A stretch of 14,278 nucleotides of DNA from an uncultured Collinsella sp. (lineage in GTDB: Bacteria > Actinomycetota > Coriobacteriia > Coriobacteriales > Coriobacteriaceae). The translations under genes were made by a program, and so were the position numbers. The DNA lies in NCBI GenBank assembly GCA_958435545.1, contig CAUBGU010000039.1, positions 1 through 14,278 of the forward strand. The letters are read 5' to 3'. The notes under the pieces are model-generated. The model was not told where the DNA came from, did not search any database, and worked only from the letters and a program-made list of their open reading frames with translations. The first letter of the stretch is position 1. Each line of letters begins with the position of its first letter. Below, in pieces: positions 5,800 to 12,005 of this stretch.

Positions 5800-6722
5800 A
5801 GCTCCACCCGCATAAGGCGCCGGATAACCACCAGGGCAACGACGTTGAGGGCTAGACCCAACACCACAGCGCCCGCACCGGCAGGCGTCGCAAGACCGCG
5901 ACGAAAATCTGCCGAAAGCAGCGCCAACACCGCGCACATGCCCGCCGGCATCGCCGCGACCATATGCGCAGACATGCGAGCCTGCGACGTCTTAACATCC
6001 AGGCGGCGCTTGAGCTCAATGCGCTCCCCCACCATGCTCGACGCCTCGGACAGTAAGTCGGCAAGCGGAGCACCGGTGCGCTGAGACACCTTAAGCGCCA
6101 AGGTCACAAGCGAAAGGCCGGGGGCGTCGATGCGCACGAGCAAGTCATCGAGCGCGTCGGTCGCCGAGATGCCGCAATCGATCGCCGCCGCTACCCGCAA
6201 AAACTCGGTATGCACCGGTTCTTGCGCATGAGCGCCCACAAAGCGCATGCCCTGGGCCAGCGAATGTCCCGAGGCAAGCGACATGGAAAGTGCGGTAAAC
6301 GCCTCGGGCATGGCCTCTTCTGCATCGTGTTGCTCGCGCCGGCTCTCAAAGCCATCCCGAGCGGCGCCAGCGGCAATCGGAGCAACAAGTCCCAAGGCAA
6401 ACCCGAGGGGCGATAACGACACCATCGTTAGCAAAACGCAGCAGACACCGCTCGATAGCAGCAGAAACGCCAAACGCCCCGAAGCATCTTCGATCACGAG
6501 GCCAAGGCGACGCGCCGGAGCCAGCGATGCCCACGAACGGGCAATCTTTTTCAGCAGATCGTTTTCCACCAACTCACGCGGCAGCTTCTCTGCCACCGTC
6601 TCGAACGCCTGACGCGCCAGCTCCGCCGGCGGCACCTGCGGCACACGAGGTTCCGCCCCGCACGCCGTCGCGACAGAAAACCCTGCCAAACCCCCTACGA
6701 CGAGGGGCACAGCGACCTCCAT
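5796..6722 (-). CDS. tadB: TadB-like inner-membrane platform protein
   Basis: A 308-residue protein, the usual TadB length. It has membrane segments at about 4-20, 84-102 and 105-120, then the GspF/T2SSF domain (about 136-262), with EAMPEAFTALSMSLASGHSLAQGMRF and TLALKVSQRTGAPLADLLSEAS, and two C-terminal membrane segments (about 252-270 and 282-300). Together with TadC it forms the inner-membrane core of the Tad pilus machine. The ATG at 6722 is preceded by AGGAGGTGGACGA, an excellent ribosome site, and overlaps the tadA stop by 28 bases. The last codons overlap tadC by four bases. Assignment rests on the domain pattern and on lying directly behind the TadA ATPase. Confidence 0.92.
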   Translation of the reverse strand: MEVAVPLVVGGLAGFSVATACGAEPRVPQVPPAELARQAFETVAEKLPRELVENDLLKKIARSWASLAPARRLGLVIEDASGRLAFLLLSSGVCCVLLTMVSLSPLGFALGLVAPIAAGAARDGFESRREQHDAEEAMPEAFTALSMSLASGHSLAQGMRFVGAHAQEPVHTEFLRVAAAIDCGISATDALDDLLVRIDAPGLSLVTLALKVSQRTGAPLADLLSEASSMVGERIELKRRLDVKTSQARMSAHMVAAMPAGMCAVLALLSADFRRGLATPAGAGAVVLGLALNVVALVVIRRLMRVEL

Positions 6723-8023
6723 TCGTCCACCTCCTCTTGTGTGAGCGTCCCCGACCGCAGGCCTTCTGCGATAAACGGCGGCTCGCGGTCAAGCGTCCAG
6801 GTGCGCTCGGCGGCATCGAAAGTCACATAGCGCTCGAGCTCTACGCCGCCCGACGCGGCGCGACGCACCCCCGAATACGAGGAGACGAAGCGCCTGCCAT
6901 CGGCGTGGCGCTCGGACATCACGATGCCGTCGAGCGCCATGGCAATCTGCTCTTCGATGAGCTCGCTCGGCAGATCGATGCCATAACGTGCAAGCAACGT
7001 CAGACGCACCACGGTCTCCTGCTCGGAACCCGCATGAAGCGTGGTGAGCGACCCGTCGTGGCCCGTGTTCATAGCCTGCAACATGTCGCAGCACTCGGCA
7101 CCGCGCACCTCGCCCACCACGATGCGGTCGGGGCGCATGCGCAGGGCATTGGTCACCAGGTCGCGGATCGTCACCGCGCCCTCGCCCTCAATTGAAGCCT
7201 CGCGCGCCTCTAGACGCACCACGTGCGGATGATGCGCAAACTTGAGCTCGGCAGAGTCCTCGATCGTCACGATGCGCTCGCCGGTGGAAATCTCACATGA
7301 CAACGCGTTGAGCAGGGTGGTCTTACCAGATCCCGTGCCTCCCGCAACCGCCAGGTCCTGTCGCAGCGACACCGCGCACGACAACAGCTGCGCATACCAA
7401 AGCGGCAGCGACCCCAGCCCCACAAGCTCGTCCAGCGAGCAGATGCGGTCCGAGAACTTTCGGATGGTGAGAATCGGTCCGTCAATCGCCACAGGCGGAA
7501 TCACCGCGTTGACGCGATAGCCCGTTTTGAGGCGGGCGTTGACGATGGGGCTGCGCTCGTCGATACGGCGGCCAAGTGGCGAGATGATGCGGTCGATAAG
7601 CACACGGATCTGTTCATCATCCTCAAACGCATGCTCGATGGGGTGCAAGACGCCGCCGCGTTCAAAGAAAGCCGAGCGGCAGCCGTTGATCATGATCTCG
7701 GTAACGGTGTCGTCCTCGATGAGCGGCTGCAACGGCCCCAGGCCCACTACGTCATCCAAAATCTCGTCGATGATGGTCTCGCGCTCGGTCGTCGCGAGAT
7801 CGGTCGGTTCCTCAACATTGAGCGCCGCCTCCACCGCGGGACGCAATTCCGAGCGGGCAAGTGCCGGGTCGATATAGGCGCTGATACGCGCCACTTCGTC
7901 GTAACCCATGCGGTCCATCACGGCGCACTTGGTGCGTCGTTTCACCGCGCGGCGACGCCCCGCATCTACAGGCGCTGCCCCCGCTGCAGCGCCGGCAGCC
8001 TTAATCCTCGTTTGCAGGCTCAT
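6695..8023 (-). CDS. tadA: TadA/CpaF pilus assembly ATPase
   Basis: A 442-residue secretion ATPase of the VirB11/GspE superfamily, CpaF branch. A basic, Ala-rich N-terminus (1-38) leads into a helical region, then the [21 protein letters not shown] block (94-114) typical of CpaF N-terminal domains. The RecA-like domain carries Walker [10 protein letters not shown] (228-236), the Asp box TIEDSAEL (253-260), Walker [13 protein letters not shown] (297-308) and the His box [13 protein letters not shown] (319-331). All key residues are present, so it should be an active hexameric ATPase in the cytoplasm driving pilin polymerisation with TadB and TadC. Its ATG overlaps the tadZ stop (ATGA, 8023-8020), so the two are probably coupled in translation. 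Bifunctional retraction as in Caulobacter CpaF is possible but unproven here. Confidence 0.95.
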   Translation of the reverse strand: MSLQTRIKAAGAAAGAAPVDAGRRRAVKRRTKCAVMDRMGYDEVARISAYIDPALARSELRPAVEAALNVEEPTDLATTERETIIDEILDDVVGLGPLQPLIEDDTVTEIMINGCRSAFFERGGVLHPIEHAFEDDEQIRVLIDRIISPLGRRIDERSPIVNARLKTGYRVNAVIPPVAIDGPILTIRKFSDRICSLDELVGLGSLPLWYAQLLSCAVSLRQDLAVAGGTGSGKTTLLNALSCEISTGERIVTIEDSAELKFAHHPHVVRLEAREASIEGEGAVTIRDLVTNALRMRPDRIVVGEVRGAECCDMLQAMNTGHDGSLTTLHAGSEQETVVRLTLLARYGIDLPSELIEEQIAMALDGIVMSERHADGRRFVSSYSGVRRAASGGVELERYVTFDAAERTWTLDREPPFIAEGLRSGTLTQEEVDEWRSLCPSS

Positions 8024-9672
8024 CGCTGATCACCCTCGCGCGACCAGGGAAGGCGGATACGCGGGCGTTCGGTGCGCGTTGCACGGTCGGCGACCATATC
8101 GCTCCAAGGGCCGACGGCGCACCCCAGTTCCACGAGCATCTCGCGCGTGGCCTCGCGCACGCTGGTCGCAAAAGCACTGGTCTGCCCCACTGCCTCATCA
8201 GCGCGCCCAAACGCCATGAGCGCGGCGAGATCCTGCCCGCCATCGGCGATACGAATCTTGGAGCTCAACGCACAGGCAATCTCAAAGCGCATGGCGACGT
8301 CCTCGTCTGCCCCGCGCGCACCGAACCGGTTGAACACGGCGCTCATGCGCGTGCGCGGCACACCTACTCGACTTGCCAGTTCAATGACGCGCGACGCCGA
8401 TGTCGCGGACGACACCGCAGCATCGCCAACGATCAGGCAGCGGTCGCTCGCCGCCACCGCAGCCGCCACGGCGTCGCCCCAAAAGACCGAGGTATCGATA
8501 AAGACTACGTCGGATTCGCGACGCAAAACATCAAGCAGTAGCTCCACCGGACGTGCCATGAGCTCGGCTTGCTCGGGCGCCGCAACGGGACCCCAGAGCG
8601 TAACGCCTGGCGCCACGCGCATCGATGTGGCTACGATATCCGGCTCGGTGAGCGCGCCCGCCGCCGCCGGCTCGATAAGTGCCGCCATATCGCGCGGAGC
8701 ATCGACGCCTAACAAGTCGTAAAGGTTTCCAAACATCAGGTCCAGGTCGAGCACGGCGGCACGCAAGCCCAACAGCGACGATGTGTGTGCCATGGTGGCA
8801 ACGATCGTCGACTTGCCGCAACCGCCCGAACCCGAAATGGCGCAGATGACCGGAGCTCGATGCTGCGGAGCGGCAGCGTCTGCCGGCGGCATCGGAGGCG
8901 GCGGGGCGGGCGTCGGCGACAGCGTCCCCGTCTCCCCCGCCGCAACCACACGCTGCGTCCAAGCCGGCATGGCAGCTTGTTCGGTCTGCAAGGCAGGCTC
9001 GTTCTGTGCAATCTGCTCATGCTGCATCAGCGACAACTCGCCGCACCCGGCAAAGCCCTCAACTTCGTCGAGTTCATCCGCCAGATTCACGCCGTGCACG
9101 TATCCCATATCTACAGCCGGGGAGTCGCCAGCATGCTGTGCCGGCCCTCCAGCGTCATCGTATACAAGGGGGTTCCGGGGGCGCCGACCATGCTCGGCTT
9201 CCGCTTTTCCATAATCATCAACACGCGGGCCTCTTGTAGCGCGAGGCGCCCCGGGTTCCCTATCAACAAAAGCATCGGGCTCAATCGTCATGCGCCGATC
9301 GGAATCAACCGCTCCCTCGCCCGCGCGCCCGTTGCCGCATATACTGTGCGCAGCGATGACCTCGGTCGCCCCCGCGCGAAACAGTCCCTCGATATCCGAC
9401 GGATCGAGCGCTTCTATCAACACGACCACGCGACTCACGCGGCCTTCGGCCGTCAGGCGCGCAACAGTCTTGCGCACATCTTCGATATCAAACAGAGACG
9501 CCGCGATGATGGCAGCCCCGCGGCGCGACGGAAACGCCCGCGCCATGGAAACCAGCCCGTCCAGGTCACCCACGCGAAGCACCTGTGCACCCGCATCACG
9601 GCCCTCGACTTCCTGCTGCAACAGCCCGTAATCGCCGCACGCGCAGCACGCAAGCCAGATCGCCTTCATCAC
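8020..9672 (-). CDS. tadZ: TadZ/CpaE-like pilus localisation ATPase
   Basis: A 550-residue protein. The N-terminal domain (1-110) has a receiver-like alternation of strands and helices (RGAAIIAASLFDIEDVRKTV, RVVVLIEALDPSDIEGLFRAGATEVI) without clear phospho-acceptor chemistry. A long low-complexity linker (about 115-272) ends with a proline run PTPAPPPPMPP. The C-terminal half (about 273-520) is a ParA/MinD-type ATPase with SGSGGCGKSTI (280-290) and AVLDLDLMFGNLYDLLG (306-322). The deviant Walker A box has Ser282 where MinD-like enzymes carry the signature Lys, as in atypical TadZ proteins; the catalytic Lys287 is kept. TadZ/CpaE proteins place the machinery at the pole. The start is GTG at 9672 (GTGA overlap with cpaB) or ATG at 9669; GGAGG serves either. 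The linker is unusually long for the family. Confidence 0.88.
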   Translation of the reverse strand: MMKAIWLACCACGDYGLLQQEVEGRDAGAQVLRVGDLDGLVSMARAFPSRRGAAIIAASLFDIEDVRKTVARLTAEGRVSRVVVLIEALDPSDIEGLFRAGATEVIAAHSICGNGRAGEGAVDSDRRMTIEPDAFVDREPGAPRATRGPRVDDYGKAEAEHGRRPRNPLVYDDAGGPAQHAGDSPAVDMGYVHGVNLADELDEVEGFAGCGELSLMQHEQIAQNEPALQTEQAAMPAWTQRVVAAGETGTLSPTPAPPPPMPPADAAAPQHRAPVICAISGSGGCGKSTIVATMAHTSSLLGLRAAVLDLDLMFGNLYDLLGVDAPRDMAALIEPAAAGALTEPDIVATSMRVAPGVTLWGPVAAPEQAELMARPVELLLDVLRRESDVVFIDTSVFWGDAVAAAVAASDRCLIVGDAAVSSATSASRVIELASRVGVPRTRMSAVFNRFGARGADEDVAMRFEIACALSSKIRIADGGQDLAALMAFGRADEAVGQTSAFATSVREATREMLVELGCAVGPWSDMVADRATRTERPRIRLPWSREGDQR

Positions 9673-10328
9673 TCGTCGCCTCCGCTCTTTTTGCCGCGCG
9701 CCGTGGCGGGAATCGTCAAGCTGACCGTTCCCTTGCCCGAGGCTCCCAGCAGTTCCTTGACGTCTTCGGGGTCAGCCGCCAGCGTCACCCATTCGATCTT
9801 GCCCTCGCGCGTGGCACCGGAATTCTCACTGGTATCGATCACGTGCGCGCCGCACAGTCGATCGGTTACGCCATCTTTTTGCACGTACACGTCCACATAG
9901 CTGCCCACGCCCGTGGCACCGCCGACCGAGTGCTCGGCATCGACCGCCACCGAAACGGCGACCTTGCCCTTAGGCACCTCGAGCTTGTGGCTCTCGGCCT
10001 TGGTGTAGACATTGCAGATCACGGCGTTTTTGGGAATACGCGAAGTCGTCACGTCGCCGCGCACCTGGCGCAGCTCGGTCGCCGCGTCACGCGGCAGCAG
10101 GCTCGTCAGCCATTCCTGGGTTATGACATTGGTCTCATCGAGGGTCTCGCCCACATCGATATCGCGCGCCGCGACGCATACCTCGACGCGATCGCCACCG
10201 TACTTGGCCAAGGTCTCAGCCTGGACCTGTTCGGCTTGCGAGCGGATCGACGAGCCGTAAACCATGCAGAGCAGAGCAGCGAGCACGCCCGCGACCAGAC
10301 TGATGGCGATGCGCTTGCTCTTGTTCAC
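9669..10328 (-). CDS. cpaB: CpaB/RcpC-like pilus assembly protein, first gene of the Tad operon
   Basis: A 219-residue protein from the GTG at 10328. It has an N-terminal membrane segment (about 7-25, IAISLVAGVLAALLCMVYG), then an SAF domain (about 47-108) with VCVAARDIDVGETLDETNVI and SRIPKNAVICNVYT, and an RcpC/CpaB-type beta domain (about 117-165) with KGKVAVSVAVDAEHSVGG and GSYVDVYVQKDG. The end is basic (RGKKSGGDE). In Gram-negatives RcpC/CpaB works at the outer-membrane channel; no secretin is found here, so in this cell wall type it probably guides or gates the pilus at the cell surface. The GTG is chosen because AGAGGAG lies 5 bases upstream; an in-frame ATG at 10343 has no such site. 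It follows an empty stretch of about 200 bases, marking the head of the operon. Confidence 0.88.
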   Translation of the reverse strand: MNKSKRIAISLVAGVLAALLCMVYGSSIRSQAEQVQAETLAKYGGDRVEVCVAARDIDVGETLDETNVITQEWLTSLLPRDAATELRQVRGDVTTSRIPKNAVICNVYTKAESHKLEVPKGKVAVSVAVDAEHSVGGATGVGSYVDVYVQKDGVTDRLCGAHVIDTSENSGATREGKIEWVTLAADPEDVKELLGASGKGTVSLTIPATARGKKSGGDE

Positions 10329-10333
10329 GGCCG

Positions 10334-10340
10334 CTCCTCT
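10334..10340 (-). promoter_or_regulatory. Ribosome binding site favouring the GTG start of cpaB
   Basis: AGAGGAG, 5 bases upstream of GTG at 10328. It overlaps the alternative ATG at 10343-10341 on its upstream side, which makes that ATG unlikely as the start. Confidence 0.65.
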
Positions 10341-10402
10341 CATGGCAGTGCCGGGCGAATGCCCGTACCACCATTGTCTGGGCGGTCAGAGTGCAAAGCG
10401 GC

Positions 10403-10490
10403 GCAATCGCGATCTTGGTTTTCGATGTCAAACCAATCGCCGACCAAAAGCTGACCAGCCCGTCAAGCTCATGGCAAGGTTTTGGTCAGC
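10403..10490 (-). promoter_or_regulatory. Tad operon leader with nested inverted repeats and a TTGACA box
   Basis: This is the upstream region of the pilus operon. A perfect -35-like TTGACA (10431-10426) lies inside an inverted repeat TTGGTTT...AAACCAA (10436-10430 with 10421-10415). Farther upstream is a second inverted repeat built from GCTGACC/GGTCAGC (10484-10490 with 10450-10456) and GACCAAAA/TTTTGGTC (10480-10487 with 10442-10449). Thus a TTTTGGT-type word recurs four times in alternating orientation. The -10 region at the right spacing (GATTGC, 10408-10403) is poor, as is common for activated promoters. The region looks like a regulator-binding area, but no known regulator site is recognised. 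Confidence 0.4.
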
Positions 10491-10528
10491 ACGTCAGCAA
10501 ACTGCATGCTTCAAGGCTTTTCCGCAGC

Positions 10529-10563
10529 AAAAAAGCCGTCTCCCGAACAGTTGGGAGACGGCT
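10529..10563 (-). terminator. Rho-independent terminator of rsgA
   Basis: On the minus strand a perfect 11-base stem AGCCGTCTCCC / GGGAGACGGCT with an 8-base loop is followed by a T run (six A's on the plus strand, 10529-10534). It lies 18 bases after the rsgA stop and separates rsgA from the Tad operon. Confidence 0.92.
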
Positions 10564-10580
10564 GTCATAGGAAAAATCAA

Positions 10581-11765
10581 TTACAGATGGACATCGGGAT
10601 CGAGCATTTGGGCGCTCACGCGCATGGATGACGCCAGGTTTTGGAACGTTTCCAGACGCAGGCTGTCGATCTGCCCGGCGTCCTCGGCCTCGCGAACGGC
10701 GCAACCCGGCTCATGGGTATGCGTGCAATCGCCAAATCGGCACGCGCGCGATGCCTCGACAATCTCGGGGAAGGCGCGCGCCAGACCCCGCTCGTGACCC
10801 ACGAGCGGTAGGCTGCGCAGGCCCGGGGCATCGGCGATCACGCCGGCGTCGCCCGGCAGTGCCACCATCACGCGCGCAACCGTAGTGTGGCGGCCCTGGT
10901 CATCACGCTCGCGCACGCCGCCAGTGGCCAGCGCATCGTGGCCCAGTAGCGCGTTGAGCAGCGTCGACTTGCCGGCGCCCGACTCGCCCAAGATCATGGC
11001 ACAGCTCCCAGCCGGCACGCAGGCGCGCACCTCGTCCAGGCCGAGGCCCTCAGCAGAAGACGTCACGATCACGCGCACGCCCGGACCCACCAGACGGCGC
11101 ACGCGGTCCAGATCGCGCTCGAGCTCATCGGCCTCGCAGCGGTCGGCCTTGGTGAGCACCACCACCGGCTCGGCATCGCAATCGAGCGCCAACACCAGTG
11201 AGCGCGCCACACGATCGAGCAGCACCTCGCCGGCGCCGAGCGCCTGCACGATCAGCACGCTGTCAACGTTGGAGCAGAGCACCTGGCGCTCACCGCGGGC
11301 ACGGCCACGCCAACGTTCAAAGCTCGTACGGCGCGGCAGTACGCACTCGATCACGCCCATGTCGTGCCCGGGAGCACGGCGAACCGCCACGCGGTCGCCC
11401 ACGGCGGGCAGCAAGACCTCGTCCTCGCCACGCGACTTGGCAAACCCTACGGCATGCTCGGCACGAAACGTGTCGTCGGCAGTTGCCACCAGCGGAAACC
11501 CGCGGTCCAGGCGCACCACGGCACCGAGCTGCATCTGCTCGGGCTCCTCGGCCTGTGCGCAAAAGTCGTCAAATGCAGCCTGCTGAGCCGCATCGACCGG
11601 CAGGTCATCGAACGCCGGAACATCCTGTAACGCGTCAAGCCCCGGTACGCTTGCCAGCAGCTCCTCAGCAGATGCAGGGGCTTCGGTCGCGAGCTTCCGA
11701 CGACGGTCGCGCTTAGCCCGCGCCCCCGTCGTCTTTTTCTTCGCCTTAGCCTTAGCCTTGCCCAC
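10581..11765 (-). CDS. rsgA: Ribosome small-subunit assembly GTPase RsgA
   Basis: A 394-residue circularly permuted GTPase. An OB-fold region (about 80-135, GAVVRLDRGFPLVATAD...VGDRVAVRR) precedes the GTPase domain, in which motifs occur in the permuted order: TKAD (205-208, G4), TSSAEG (235-240, G5), GESGAGKST (260-268, G1), HTT (293-295, G2) and DAPG (312-315, G3). The C-terminal zinc site is C342-x4-C347-x-H349-x5-C355. RsgA/YjeQ binds the immature 30S subunit and hydrolyses GTP during late maturation. The GTG at 11765 is chosen because GGGAGG lies 5 bases upstream; the frame is open to 11879 but passes through a terminator. The first 75 or so residues are an extension, beginning GKAKAKAKKKTTGARAKRD, which most family members (about 300-350 residues) lack. 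Flanked by terminators on both sides, so monocistronic. Confidence 0.95.
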   Translation of the reverse strand: MGKAKAKAKKKTTGARAKRDRRRKLATEAPASAEELLASVPGLDALQDVPAFDDLPVDAAQQAAFDDFCAQAEEPEQMQLGAVVRLDRGFPLVATADDTFRAEHAVGFAKSRGEDEVLLPAVGDRVAVRRAPGHDMGVIECVLPRRTSFERWRGRARGERQVLCSNVDSVLIVQALGAGEVLLDRVARSLVLALDCDAEPVVVLTKADRCEADELERDLDRVRRLVGPGVRVIVTSSAEGLGLDEVRACVPAGSCAMILGESGAGKSTLLNALLGHDALATGGVRERDDQGRHTTVARVMVALPGDAGVIADAPGLRSLPLVGHERGLARAFPEIVEASRACRFGDCTHTHEPGCAVREAEDAGQIDSLRLETFQNLASSMRVSAQMLDPDVHL

Positions 11766-11770
11766 AAATG

Positions 11771-11776
11771 CCTCCC
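11771..11776 (-). promoter_or_regulatory. Ribosome binding site fixing the GTG start of rsgA
   Basis: GGGAGG, 5 bases before GTG at 11765. It makes the frame extension up to 11879 very unlikely to be translated. Confidence 0.7.
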
Positions 11777-11786
11777 AGCACCCAAA

Positions 11787-11815
11787 ATCACAACTGAGCA
11801 GGTATTTTAAATCAA
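11787..11815 (-). promoter_or_regulatory. Possible rsgA promoter
   Basis: TTGATT (11815-11810), a 17-base spacer and TGTGAT (11792-11787) on the minus strand; both boxes match 4 of 6 consensus bases. The -35 box overlaps the T run of the preceding terminator, so transcription of rsgA would restart exactly where the upstream unit ends, giving a leader of about 15-20 bases. Confidence 0.35.
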
Positions 11816-11847
11816 AAAGAGCTGGCCGGGCAAAGCCCGACCAGCTC
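11814..11847 (-). terminator. Rho-independent terminator after the P-type ATPase gene
   Basis: On the minus strand GAGCTGGTCGGGC / GCCCGGCCAGCTC form a 13-base stem (one U-G wobble) with a TTT loop, followed by TTTTT (11818-11814). It ends the ATPase unit and is located just before the rsgA promoter candidate. Confidence 0.9.
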
Positions 11848-11906
11848 ACAAACTTTCCCTCAGCCCTTTTCATCCGCACGGGAGAAAAGCCAACAAGGAT
11901 ACCGCA

Positions 11907-11994
11907 GGGCCCGCCCCGGAAGCCCTTTCTCCCGAACGATCCCGCAGCGCGAAGCGCGAGGACCAGTGAGGGAGAAAGGGCGTGGGGCGGGCCC
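11907..11994. repeat. Long GC-rich inverted repeat (palindromic element)
   Basis: Left arm GGGCCCGCCCC (11907-11917) plus GCCCTTTCTCCC (11922-11933); right arm GGGAGAAAGGGC (11970-11981) plus GGGGCGGGCCC (11984-11994). All 23 bases in these blocks pair, with a small internal bulge (GGAA against GT). The 36-base centre holds a smaller hairpin around GCGCGAAGCGC. It begins 11 bases after the ATPase stop codon and has no T run on either side, so it is not a standard terminator. The layout resembles REP/BIME-type or small non-autonomous repeat elements; copy number cannot be seen from one window. Confidence 0.75.
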
Positions 11995-12005
11995 GGACGA
12001 GTACG

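Noticed and set aside
6527..7195. Plus-strand open frame opposite tadA and tadB
   Set aside because: Low-complexity product, no ribosome site, fully antisense to tadA and tadB, which have intact motifs.
8785..9900. Long plus-strand open frame opposite tadZ and cpaB
   Set aside because: It mirrors the GC-skewed codons of real minus-strand genes, its product is Arg/Ala/Pro-rich without domains, and it crosses two well-supported genes.
10885..11586. Plus-strand open frame opposite rsgA
   Set aside because: Ser/Arg/Thr-rich antisense product; rsgA on the other strand carries every GTPase motif.
11766..11879. N-terminal extension of rsgA up to an ATG at 11879
   Set aside because: It would translate through the terminator hairpin at 11814-11847; the GTG at 11765 has a good ribosome site.
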